Shown: piece by piece, positions 37,777-47,998 of the stretch
How positions within the stretch are numbered: position 1 is the first letter of the stretch
How the letters are laid out: each line of letters opens with the position of its first letter
DNA from: Limnoperna fortunei
Taxonomy: Eukaryota > Mollusca > Bivalvia > Mytilida > Modiolidae
NCBI GenBank assembly: GCA_944474755.1
Contig: OX104115.1
Location: forward strand, 67,308,993 to 67,372,992
Length of the DNA: 64,000 nt
Direction: 5' to 3'
The notes under the pieces: model-generated
Databases searched by the model: none
What the model saw: only the letters and a program-made list of their open reading frames with translations
What the model was told of the DNA's origin: nothing
Made by a program: the position numbers and the translations under genes

Positions 37777-38097
37777 TTTCCAAGAACCGCGCGCTTTCAG
37801 TCAGCATCCGAGAACGAGGATTTTGATTGGTTCAAATACAGATCCAGATGCTGTTTCGTCCATTCTGATTGGTCAATTTTATTTCTCGCAAAATGGTAAG
37901 TTCGTGATTAAAATATTTCTTTACAATAATTTAATATTTGCAAATTATAACATCATATTGTGTAAAAAAGGTAAAAAAATAATAATGAATATTTAACTAT
38001 AAGTTGGTTTAGAATGTTTAGTTCGTTATGATTGTGAAAATGCTTGTGGTGTCATTTCGTCCAGTGTCCAGGTTTTAGCATGTGTATTGTTCACAAG
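37777..38097. promoter_or_regulatory. Divergent promoter between the two transposon genes
   Basis: The 321 bp between the two opposed start codons are more GC- and CpG-rich than the flanks (for example CCGCGCGC at 37787-37794). They contain two inverted CCAAT boxes, GATTGG at 37825-37830 and 37867-37872, typical of NF-Y driven bidirectional promoters. A perfect donor-like ATG|GTAAGT at 37893-37900 on the + strand may end a non-coding first exon of the transposase transcript. No TATA box is evident. Confidence 0.55.
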
Positions 38098-38239
38098 ATG
38101 GCCGCCTCCAGTAACAAATCGGAGAATATAAAAAAAATAATTGTTGAAGGCGTAACAAAGTTTGAATGCCTTAGATGTAACAGACAATTAAGCACAATGC
38201 AACGCATTATGCATCATCTACATTCCATTCACGACATGT
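38098..38239 (+). CDS. Transposase exon 1 (N-terminal zinc finger)
   Basis: A 142-nt exon with start context AAGATGGCC. It encodes MAASSNKSENIKKIIVEGVT followed by the C-X2-C/His zinc-finger-like segment. The donor T|GTTAGT is non-optimal but acceptable, and without splicing the frame stops at once (TAG at 38242). Confidence 0.7.
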
Positions 38240-41200
38240 GTTAGTAGTTCAAAACTCATATTGTTTCTTGTCATAACGGCGTTCTCGCCATCCGATTTTT
38301 AAAAAGATTTCTTCATTCTTGTGCAAAATCGGGACCAAAACTGGTTGGATGGGTGTAACCCTTTATCTAAGCGATGGTAGGCGTGTTAAGACAAACAGTG
38401 TGTTGTTTGTCTTAGGGGACGACCATTTAACTTTGGGGGTGGGGATGGTAGTTTTTTGTAAAAAAATAATCTGGCCTGGAAAAAATTGTAAAATAAATAA
38501 TCTGGCCTCTGTTTTCAAGAAAATTAATAATCTGTCCCAAGATCCTTGCTCAATTAAGTATATTGTTTGTAAAAAATAAATATTCTTGTCCTGTACATGT
38601 AGCGGCAAAAAATAAATATTCTGGCCCGCAAAATTTGAAAATAAATAATCTGTCTCAACCGAAACCATAGATCTGTATATTAAATAGATTTGCGAAATCT
38701 CACAATATCTCATGCAAATAAACGAGATTTCGTACAAAATAAACAATTTGAAAAGTACAACTGTATACTGTTTTATCTCAAAAACCATAAAAGATTTTTA
38801 CATGATTCTTTTTTACAGCCATCCTTAAATGTTTTGAGATTCTACATGTGTTAAAATAACTGTTATAACATTTGGCATTTTAGAGAAGTATCAAAAGAGC
38901 CCACACTACCCTAGTTTTCATGAAAATACAATATTTTACAAAATTTCCGTAAAGTTTTCACTTTAAATTGTCACAAAAAGTTTATTTCTCAACCAAATTA
39001 AATGAAATTTTCACACAGATATTCCTTAATCTGTTCTCTGTTTAATGCAATTTATTCTGATAAATTCCATAGAAAGACATAAAAGTAGTTCAAAAAATAA
39101 ACCAACTCTCATTTATCAACCAGTGATATTTTCACACATATACTGAACAATTAACAAGTTGCTAATCTATTTAATATACAGGTCTATGCCGAAACTGCCA
39201 GACTCCCCTCAGAATCAAATCATTTCTGTCTTGGGCCCATTTTTTTTTACCTTAAATCAATCAGAGAGCAACATTGTGACTTTATCGTTGCTTAGTGAAA
39301 AAAAAATTATAAAAACTTTTAGGGTAGGCACCATGTACAACCGAAATTAATATTATACTTTATACATGTTATACATGTATGTACTACGGATCCCAATAAA
39401 TTTGTGTTTTTCTTGTATATTTTCCTATCAGCTGTTTTGACACAAAATTCATATAGTGCATCAGGATCTTAGTCTTCATCAAAACCTCTTCTCGAAACAA
39501 TATCAACAAATATTAAAAACTCCACAGTTTACTCAATATTTCAGAAATTCCATCCAATGTTTGAACGAATGACAGACATTTTATGAAATTATTATACTGC
39601 ATAGTGTTAGGTATCTTAACGAAATCTGGATGCACCATGCAAGTACTTAAAGTGAAAACAAAATGTTATTTCTCGGGGACCCGTCACCGTTGTACATAAT
39701 TTAGCACATTTTTGATTTCGGTTGTACAGGGTGGTGGCGGTAAAAAGTAGATAACGTCCGTGACAGTAAACCCCCCCCTTTTTGGGGGCCTTACACTGTA
39801 CCACCATTCTGTTTCAAGAAATTTTATTGCAGTAATTATATGTTTGAGTTGTTTCAACATTTTTTTAATTGTTAATTCTAGCACCTGTCAAAAGAGTAAA
39901 AAAACTGTATGTAGACAATGATGATTTGGAAGTACCAAGACGTACTAAAAACAGATGGAAAAAGAAACGAGAAAATGAAATGGAGACACTATCTTCACAG
40001 ACACCTTTTACATATTCATCACAAGAGGATGATTTAGGTAAGAGTATGACATGTGAAGACACACTAACATGAAGCACTGAAGCAAATATATCCAAACTTT
40101 TCACAGGAATGATATAAGGATGGGGTTCTCACTATTTTTTTAACACAAAATTCAAGGGTTTTTCAAGGACTTTTTAAGGGTATTGAGGTCATTTTCAAGG
40201 ATTACAATAGTCTGCAAAAATTTAAAAAATCCAATATTTTTCAGCCTTTTTTTATCAAATGGTCAACCAATCTGCATATTACAAAATTCCAGGGTTTTTC
40301 AAGGATATTTGATAAAATTCAAGGATTTTTCCAGATTTTTTAACATTGAAATGAAATTCAAGGACTTTTCCAGGTTTCCTTGAAATCTAGGATGGCGTGG
40401 GAACCCTGTAAGGAAGATAGCTCATATCATTCAGAGGGGGGACAACATATTAATCTTCTCTGAAGCTATTAAAGAGGATTTCTCCAAACTTAACAGGAAG
40501 TGCCCTAAAAGTTCATTTTAATGTTTTTTTTCTTTTCATTATTAGAGACTGGAGATGTGTCAACAGAGAATATACAGAATGAACCTGATCATTGTAATGA
40601 ATTGTCACTTCGAACCTTGTATGATGGTGAAACAGACACAGAGATTTCAGGATCATGTGAACAGCCAACTATTTTGCAATCCTCAAGTTCAATGGACTTG
40701 TCAGGGGAATCACTCAGTAGTTCTTGCAGTACTAATTCCTTGACAGATTCATCCGATGCTGAATTTTCATCTGGAACTGACATTTCAAGTGATACTGACA
40801 CTTCATATGATACTGACACTTTATCTGATACAGAATTAAGTTCTTCATCGGAAGGACATGGAACAGAAGCTAACTCTGAGGAAACAAACTCTGCATTTTT
40901 TCTCACAAATGAATTTGAATCTCTCAAGATTATTTCATGTTTCCGCAGACACAACCTGACCACTTCTGCCTCTAAGGATATTATCGATACAATGAAAACA
41001 ATTTTCACAGACTCTGAAAAACATAATATTTTAAATTTTGACTATTTGATGTCATTCATCCAGAAATACCCAATCATTGAAGTTCATTATTGTGAAATTT
41101 GTTTTGAGGTTTTCCCAGACAATCTTGCTGAATTGCATTGTGGAACAGAGAACTGCAACGGTCGTAGATTTGATAGGGATGGTCAGCCAAGAAAATGCTT

Positions 41201-43943
41201 TGTATTTGCAGACTTACAAAAGCAGCTAGCTGATCTATTACAATCTCCAGGTACAATAATATAATTCAAGAAATAACATTCCCTAGAAGCAATGAGGCAT
41301 CCGAATATCATACATGTAAGTCCGAAATTTCAAAGACAAAACCAGAAAACAAAAAAGACAAAGGCAACACAAAGAAACAAACAACAAAAAAAGCCAACTG
41401 AGATACAACTGGCAACACAAACTCAAGTCGTAACAAGAGTGAACTCAGGTGCTCCAGAAGAGTGAGCGGTTCCTGCCTGCTAAAGCACACCAGTTATGTT
41501 ACCAATCGTTCATTCAGCAAGTCAAATCCAGTGAAGAAAAAAAATACAACAAAGCCCTATGACAATCCAACATCTACACTCATCTGAGAGATAGAAATCT
41601 CATATTTGTCTACGAGCTCAGAAACTGCAAATGACATTCACTATATATTTACCATATACATGTATCTTATATAATTAACTAGGGATTTTTAGTTTGCCAC
41701 AATAAAGTTGAGGTAGATCTATTGCAGTATCCTTGGTGTTCACGTGCATGTCTGTTCGCATCCCTCTGGTTAAGTTTTAGGTACATTGTATAAGTAAGCT
41801 TTTTCTCAGCAACTATAAGTAGTAGGATGTTGTAACTTTGTATACTGATGCAACTTGGAGAGTAGAACAGCGTCCATGCAAAAGTAGGTCACTCTGATCT
41901 ATATTTTACACATGAGTGAACTTGGTTAAATTTTAGGTGCATATCTGAGTAACTATATGTGGTATTGTAGGAAGTTTTTGCCTCGTATGCTCCATTTCTC
42001 TAGTATGACTGCTTTAATTAATTGTCTTTTTCTGTACCATACCCGGTAGTCATATTTTTACAGTGTACTGTACTATTGACTACATGTATAATGCTTCCAT
42101 GAATTGAGAACTTTTTTTTACAGGTGTGATTGATGATATTAAAAAGCAGATCAGGTTAATGCAGGAAAGATGGCGACAAAATGAAAATACCCTCACTGAC
42201 TTAACAGATGGAAAAGCTTATCGAAGTATAATTGAAGAATGTGAGGGATTTGATGGCCTCTACTTAACTGCTTTACTAAACACTGATGGTGTAAATTTAT
42301 ATTCTTCGTCGAAAGTTGAGCTGTGGCCAGTCTTTCTGGCCTTAAATGAACTTAACCCCAAAGCCAGATTTTCAAGAGATAATCTACTATTAGTTGGAAT
42401 ATGGCAAGGGAAGGGTAAGCCCCCCTTCAAATCTTACATAAAAAGTCTAAGTGTACAACTGAACAAATTGCTAAGAGATGGAATTCAAATATCTGTTGAT
42501 GGGAGCGCTATCAATGTGAAATTGCGAGTTACTTGTGGCATCTTTGATTTACCAGCAAAGGCAGCAATCCTTAATATGATGTACTTTAATGGTAAAAATG
42601 CATGTATTACATGTGAGGAGGAGGGAAAAACAGTAAAACAGGGAAAAGGGACTGCAAGATGTTTTCCATATAGAAATGGCCAGGTTGTTATGCGATCACA
42701 CATGAATGTTTTGGATTGCATGGAAAACGGAACAATTAAAAAACCTGTCAAAGGATTTAAAGGAATTTCAGGACTTACATTTTTAGATTCCTTTAACCTT
42801 GTAGACGGCATAATTCCTGACTATATGCATGGGGTTCTTTTAGGAATAACCAGTATGCTATTGGCAAAGTGGTTTTCTCCGACTAACGGAGGCAAAGATT
42901 TTTTTATAGGTAAGAATTTGAAAAAGATTTCAAGTCGTCTGCAGCACATTAAACCACCATCCAGCATAGAAAGACTACCCCGTGACCTTGAAAAACACTA
43001 CAAATCATTAAAAGCGACTGAATTACAGGCTTTTCTGCTTTACTATGGGATTCCATGTTTAATTGGCATATTGCCCGATATTTTTCTAAATCACTACAGC
43101 TACCTATCTGAGGCCATTTATATCTTGCTTGGTGACAACATAACAGTTAATAAATTAGAGAGAGCAGAAAGTTTATTAACAAAGTTTTATGAATCATTTA
43201 CTGACCTTTACGGCCCAGGAAGCTGTGGGCTAAACATACACAATACATGCAGTCACTTGGTTCATTATGTCAAATTATGGGGACCACTTTGGGCATGGAG
43301 TTGCTTTGGTTTTGAGGATAACAATGCAAATCTTCTTCAATCTGTACATGGAACAGGAGTTGTTACCAAACAAGTAATGTTGTGCAAGCAAGTAGAGTCT
43401 ACCCTACGCAGAAAAAGTCTTAGTGTTAATGAATCTAGAATCTGGAAGATTACATATACAGCTCAAAACTGTGAGGTCTGTGGAAAGTTGATGTCTTTTG
43501 ATAATTTGGAAGGCTATCATATAAATCCAAATTTACTTGAAATGCTTTCTGTTGACAATGCTCAAGATGGTATCAAAATAATTGGCAGAATAAGTGTTAA
43601 AGGTCAGCAATTCGCCTCATCAATCTACAAACGTATGAAAAAGCGTATTTGTAGTTACGTATTATATGATTCTACTTTGATTGGATGTTTGAAGTATTTT
43701 GTGCTTGCTGTTTCTTCAAATGTTGTGTATGCTGTTATAGAAAAATATGAAGTAGCTCATCATTCAACAATTTTGGATCTTGAAGGTGGTAAACAAATAA
43801 TTCCAGTCCAAAATATAGGGACAGAAGACATAAGGCCTGCTGATAAATTATCAGAAACTCTTGTTTATGTAAAAACCTGTCATGAAGTTGAAGACTGTGT
43901 TGTAATGATGCCCAGTCGTCATGGACATGCAATCTTCAAATGA
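38098..43943 (+). CDS. CACTA/EnSpm-type (tnp2-like) transposase, 940 aa, 4 exons
   Basis: Assembled from exons 38098-38239, 39882-40037, 40546-41250 and 42124-43943. All have GT/AG borders (first donor GTTAGT), phase 1 at each join, and 2823 nt equals 941 codons with stop. Residues 1-47 hold a zinc-finger-like C-X2-C...H..H motif (FECLRCNRQL...HHLHSIH). Residues 48-99 are a basic nuclear-signal-like region. Residues 151-211 are Ser/Asp-rich and acidic. Cysteines 282, 285, 298 and 303 form a second zinc ribbon (HYCEICFE...CGTENCNG). From 335 on is the tnp2-like core. Candidate catalytic acids are Asp389 (NTDGVNLYSS), Asp476 (GIFDLPAK) and Glu732 (GFEDNNAN). Cys495/Cys498 and PDYMHG at about 566-571 are also family-like. 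The protein would cut and join the element's ends. An in-frame ATG at 38080 could add six residues. Catalytic assignments are inference. Confidence 0.85.
38666..39188. mobile_element. 523-bp MITE-like element in transposase intron 1
   Basis: Starts CATAGATCTGTATATTAAAT and ends with its complement; the outer 30 bp match at 27 positions. It is flanked by the exact 7-bp duplication CCGAAAC (38659-38665 and 39189-39195). No coding capacity is seen. It sits between exons 1 and 2 of the transposase gene, so it is removed by splicing. The long perfect duplication and conserved ends point to a fairly recent insertion. A 7-bp duplication does not fit CACTA (2-3 bp); it is nearest to hAT-like (8 bp) or other 7-9 bp families. 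Confidence 0.75.
39882..40037 (+). CDS. Transposase exon 2 (basic region)
   Basis: A 156-nt exon. The acceptor is GTTAATTCTAG|CACC and the donor TTAG|GTAAGA. It encodes PVKRVKKLYVDNDDLEVPRR followed by TKNRWKKKRENEME, a likely nuclear localisation or DNA-contact region. Confidence 0.75.
40140..40395. repeat. TTCAAGG(A/G)TTTTTC repeat block
   Basis: Transposase intron 2 contains at least five copies of a word close to TTCAAGGACTTTTCCAGG, irregularly spaced. It is simple, degenerate repetition, distinct from the TTCWWGAA terminal arrays. Confidence 0.5.
40546..41250 (+). CDS. Transposase exon 3 (acidic region and zinc ribbon)
   Basis: A 705-nt exon. The acceptor is CATTATTAG|AGAC and the donor CCAG|GTACAA. 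It carries the Ser/Asp/Glu-rich stretch and the four-cysteine HYCEIC...CGTENC module, ending FVFADLQKQLADLLQSPG, which typically precedes the tnp2 core. Confidence 0.82.
42124..43943 (+). CDS. Transposase exon 4 (tnp2-like catalytic core)
   Basis: An 1820-nt terminal exon. The acceptor is TTTTTTTACAG|GTGT. It encodes residues 335-940 without interruption: the helical ERWRQNENTLTDLTDGK lead, DGVNLYSS and ELWPVFLALNELNPKARFSR, then GIWQGKGKPPF. Further along are the CITCEEEG zinc pair, PDYMHGVLLG and CFGFEDNNANLLQSVHGT. The C-terminal 200 residues, with another C-X2-C (CEVCGK), are less conserved and of unknown role. Confidence 0.9.
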
Positions 43944-44754
43944 GTATGATACATGTAAATTGTATTTAAACTGTTATTTAATCATGTTAATACCCCTTAT
44001 TTACAAAAATTTTACTGGTGTTACTATGTTACATTAATTGAACTCAAGAAAGAAGCAAGAGGTACCAATATGGCATTCCAAAGCCAAAAGTCCAATATAA
44101 CAAAGGCAAAACCGATAAACACAAAACGAAAAATATTATTCATTTCTTATTAATACATGATGTTATTATTCATTGTAATGGTTATTTATAATAATATAAC
44201 AATAGAGACGAAGGATTTTATCTAGAATGCAATCCCAAACAGAAGATTTCGATATCTTTCCTAGAGTTTTGGTTGTTTAAATATGATGGGGAGACATATT
44301 GTTTTTGTTGTTTCTGTCTGTCCATCATAAAGTTTGTGGACGCAACTCCTTTAAAACTACTGGACAGAATTTCACAAAACTTGGCATGTAGGTTGAGTAC
44401 ACTATATGCATACTACCAGGAAATTTTGATCCATCACATTTTGTGGGAGTTATGGCCCTTTGAACTTATAAAATTTGCTGAAAATCACTATTTTCATCTT
44501 GTGGACACAACTCCTCTGAAACTACTGGACAGAATTTCATGAAAACTTAGCATGTAGGTTAGTAACCTCATATATAGTTGTACATACAGTCATGACAGTG
44601 GTAATATATATATACAAATATTTATGAGGCCGGGGGGAAACATCATTTTTGTAGGCAAAAACAAACTTTAATTTTGAGCTGAATTTTGCCAGAATTTCTA
44701 TTTTTGTCTGAATGTTTTGTGTGTGATTTATTAAAACAAATGTATCTAATTCAT
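43944..44754. other. Transposon right flank after the transposase gene
   Basis: About 800 bp containing the second A-rich repeat copy (44045-44135). A diverged pair of segments near 44338-44385 and 44500-44550 (GGAC.CAACTCCT..AAACTACTGGACAGAATTTCA) follows. No gene is seen; an 89-codon open frame across that pair is a product of the repeat. Confidence 0.5.
44045..44135. repeat. Dispersed A-rich repeat, copy 2
   Basis: Shares GGCATTCCAAAG, CAAAACCGATAAACACAAAA and neighbouring words with the copy at 33650-33765, in the same orientation. Confidence 0.55.
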
Positions 44755-45197
44755 GAACTTGAGTTCTAAAATTTGTATTTTAGTGAGGAGATCTGTTCTA
44801 GAACCCTGGTTCAAGAACTTTTTGACTAATGAGTAATCAGTTGAATGAATCATGTTCTAGAACTAAGTTCTGGAAATATGAGTTCTAGAACCCTGGTTCA
44901 AGAATTCTGTAATTTGAGTTCTTGAATGGGTCATGTTCTAGAACTAAAGTTCTTGAAATTTGAGTTCTAGAACCCTGGTTCAAGAACTCTGTAATATGAG
45001 TTCTTGAAATGGTAATGTTCTAGAACTAAAGTTCTTGAAATGGTAATGTTCTAGAACTAAAGTTCTTGAAATTTGAGTTCTAGAACCCTGGTTCTAGAAC
45101 TTTTTGAAGGGAGTTCTAGAACAGTTCTTGCAGTTCAAGAATAGTTCAAGAAGTTCAAGAGAATTTCTTGAACTCCATATATGTTCTTGAACATTTT
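44755..45197. repeat. Right subterminal TTCWWGAA palindrome array
   Basis: Mirror of the left array, with about two dozen TTCTAGAA / TTCAAGAA / TTCTTGAA words in about 440 bp. Here they are organised in a higher-order unit beginning GAGTTCTAGAACCCTGG at 44880, 44962 and 45075 (82 bp, then 113 bp because a 31-bp sub-unit is duplicated). Confidence 0.88.
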
Positions 45198-45206
45198 TCG
45201 CAGGGG
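45198..45206 (-). repeat. Right terminal inverted repeat of the transposon
   Basis: TCGCAGGGG, the complement of the left terminus, followed by AG on the host side as at the left end. Confidence 0.75.
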
Positions 45207-45208
45207 AG

Positions 45209-46600
45209 GCTTGTCATTGTGAAAAAGATAGGGGGAAAATTACCAAAGCTGTGTTTGGCATCATATTGAGGCATTATGAAGGTGTTATGCCTTCTATTAT
45301 GCAAAAATAAAAGAAGGATAAAAAATTATGTTTTGCAATCAAAACAATTAATGCAATTAATTTGGTTAGCAAAGCATAAAGGTTATGCTTTAAAATTCTT
45401 TAGTTCCGATTCATTAACAATCATGTTCCACCAAATTGGAAATTGGATTACGGTGAAATGCATTTGTTGGATTTCAATTAAATTTAATTCCATAGCTTAT
45501 ACTGAAAGAGATTTATAAAAAAAAATTTCCGAACAAATAACTTTAGTTTTAAATAAAGTTTATAGGGATAAACTAAAAAATCATTTGGTTTAGTTCTTCT
45601 CAGGTTGTATAAGGGATTTCCCCCCGTGTACCTCAATAATCGTCAATTTCTGTAATAGAGAATTATATTTGTCATAACACATGTTTTGTGATTGGATCCT
45701 CATCATAATTCAGGATAACGTTTCTCCCGTCGTGGACAGATAATAGTTATATTGTATCAATCGTAAAAATGACAATTCAATCAATAAATAGTTTACTAAC
45801 TAAGTTTGTAGATTTAATAAAAAGGGAAATAAATATCGGCTGGATCAATTCATATGAAATTATTGCATTATGAATGTATTGGATTTTGACTTTTTCTCAA
45901 ATAACAATTGGAGAGAGATCAAATTTATCAAGGAACACCTTACTTTAACGCGATTGTATTTATTTATTTACCCCGAAGAGGTCTTCAGTTGATATCTTAG
46001 GATAAAACGCAGGGTTTATTTAAAATGCATTGTCACTGATCTTAGATGACCAGGTTAGCAATATTGAAATCTCAATTTTACTCTTATCACCCAAAGAGTG
46101 TTTTCAAATTACAGTTTGGGATTTAAAAGATTGACTGTTTTATTTATGACATCCAGAAGTATACATTTGTATAGTGAAATTCATTTTAAAATATGTGTTG
46201 AGATAAACAGAAGAATGCCACTGTCAATCTTCTCAGTATATTGTTTGGTACAGAAACTTATAAAGTAGCATTAGTGTTTTGATAGTATAGATGATACCCT
46301 GGTCAAAGATTTTACTTTCCATACATTTTATGGGACTGGTTATAACCTTTTTTTATACAGATATCAACCTTGTATTTTGGTTATAAAAAATGTTACCCAT
46401 ATAGCAGCATGTTGTTTTATTTTATTGTTTTTTTCCAACACTTACAGCCATTTTTTACCTATATCTTGATTCCAATTATCATTGAAGTGAGAGTACCCAG
46501 TAAAAGCCCTTGACATTAGGGTTGAAAAACTGACAATCTGTGTCAAATAATGTTGGAATCAAACATACCCTGTTGTAAGCACCCTAAGGTCATCTATTTT
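45209..46600. other. Intron 2 sequence between transposon and 50-bp array
   Basis: AT-rich sequence with no gene or repeat that I can name. Confidence 0.5.
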
Positions 46601-47065
46601 GTTGTCTGTAACACATTAGACATTAGAATTTTTGTTGTCCCATTTATTTTGTTGTCTATAACACAGTAGACATTGGGATTTTTGTTGTCCCATTTATTTT
46701 GTTGTCTATAACACAGTAGACATTGGGATTTTTGTTGTCCCATTTACATTGTTGTCTATAACACAGTAGACATTGGGATTTTTGTTGTCCCATTTACATT
46801 GTTGTCTATAACACAGTAGACATTGGGATTTTTGTTGTCCCATTTACATTGTTGTCTATAACACAGTAGACATTGGGATTTTTGTTGTCCCATTTACATT
46901 GTTGTCTATAACACAGTAGACATTGGGATTTTTGTTGTCCCATTTACATTGTTGTCTATAACACAGTAGACATTGGGATTTTTGTTGTCCCATTTACATT
47001 GTTGTCTATAACACAGTAGACATTGGGATTTTTGTTGTCCCATTTACATTGTTGTCTTTAACACA
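46601..47065 (+). repeat. 50-bp tandem repeat, 9 units plus a partial
   Basis: Unit GTTGTCTATAACACAGTAGA, then CATTGGGATTTTTGTTGTCC and a 10-bp tail, repeated from 46601 to 47050. Units 1-2 end in CATTTATTTT (unit 1 also has CACATTAGA and CATTAGAATT). Units 4-9 are essentially identical. The last partial unit diverges (GTTGTCTTTA). Confidence 0.92.
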
Positions 47066-47212
47066 TCAGTAAATTTCAAACAAATACAATTTACTGTAAA
47101 ATACCTCTGAAGATTTTTTTCCCAAAAATAAACTGTATTGATGGTTTTTATTAAAGATCTATAGCAGGTTTTGAGATAATAAATTTCTCAGTGAAGATTT
47201 CGGAATACAATT

Positions 47213-47551
47213 TTGAAATCAATAATTCTTTTTATTGTAGGTTCCATTGGTGGTATTTGTTTAAGTAAAATCACTGGTTTTCAAATGTTGACATTCTTAC
47301 CTTCATTTCTAGAGAGTATTGTTTTGGCTATGTCAATACAATATTTTAATATCTTCATAACAATGACAGAGCGATATTTTGCGTCAGTGCGATATCCGCT
47401 GCATCCATACAATACATTCCTATTTCCTGTTGCCGTAAGTTTTAGCAAACATTTGAGTTGTGATCGTAAAAGTCATCATCGTCTAATTGTAGTCCTGTTC
47501 CTGCAGTCATCTATTGTTTTATTTTATTTTTCATTTTTGTTGATTCCTTGA
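47213..47551 (+). pseudogene. Possible rhodopsin-type GPCR fragment
   Basis: The open frame reads a hydrophobic segment, then SIQYFNIFITMTERYFASVR and YPLHPY, closely resembling the TM3/E-R-Y/second-loop signature of class A receptors. A second hydrophobic stretch (HHRLIVVLFLQSSIVLFYF) follows before a stop. The first part is bracketed by splice-like sites: TTTTTATTGTAG before 47241 and GCC|GTAAGT after 47434 (194 bp). The conserved TM3 Cys and TM4 Trp are not visible, no other receptor exons are nearby, and it lies in a dach intron. It is best read as a stranded exon or pseudogene fragment, or a chance resemblance. Confidence 0.3.
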
Positions 47552-47998
47552 AAATCATTTCGTTTGTTGATAGAGAGAGTAATTTCGGCTGTTGAAATAG
47601 GATTTGTATTGTTAAGGTTTCACATTGGATGTCAATATCGAATTCAGTAATATTTGCCATATTTTTAATTACTTTTTTTCTTATTAAAGCTGTCTGAAGA
47701 CTGAATAGAATTATTATAAATGGAAAAGTATGGATTTATATGGATATATATTTGACTGAAGGACCATACTTTAAAGTTTTTAGTCAGTTATACAACGCAG
47801 TAATTGCATTGACTTAAAATTGTTTTATATGAGAATAAATGAAGAACAGAAATCTTATTTGTTGATTTTTAAACATTTAAACAATTCATTCTAGAAATTT
47901 TAGTGTTGCTTTAAATAATATGCCTACTTTCATGACTGCTTTAACTACAATGCCACTATTGTCAATTTTATATCTTTTTTGTGGCCACCTTTATTTTT

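Larger units (their letters stand above)
31316..45206. mobile_element. Complete CACTA/CMC-like DNA transposon, about 13.9 kb
   Basis: Both ends carry the inverted sequence CCCCTGCGA (left 31316-31324; right as TCGCAGGGG at 45198-45206). They are flanked by AG on each side (31314-31315 and 45207-45208), a candidate 2-bp target duplication. Immediately inside lie subterminal arrays of TTCWWGAA palindromes on both sides. The centre holds two divergent multi-exon genes, a tnp2-type transposase (+) and a BEN-domain protein (-). Both have complete frames. Short inverted ends, rich subterminal repeats, a short target duplication and two products are the classic architecture of CACTA (En/Spm) elements; animal CMC elements also make 2-4 bp duplications. 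It sits entirely in dach intron 2. The short duplication could be chance, and the exact boundary would shift by a few bases if the true duplication is 3 bp. Confidence 0.85.

Noticed and set aside
38363..38788. 141-codon minus-strand frame in transposase intron 1
   Set aside because: It is built on repeated AATAATCTGGCC words and runs into the MITE; there are no splice or domain features.
40589..41008. 139-codon minus-strand frame
   Set aside because: Antisense to transposase exon 3 and created by its Ser/Asp-rich codons.
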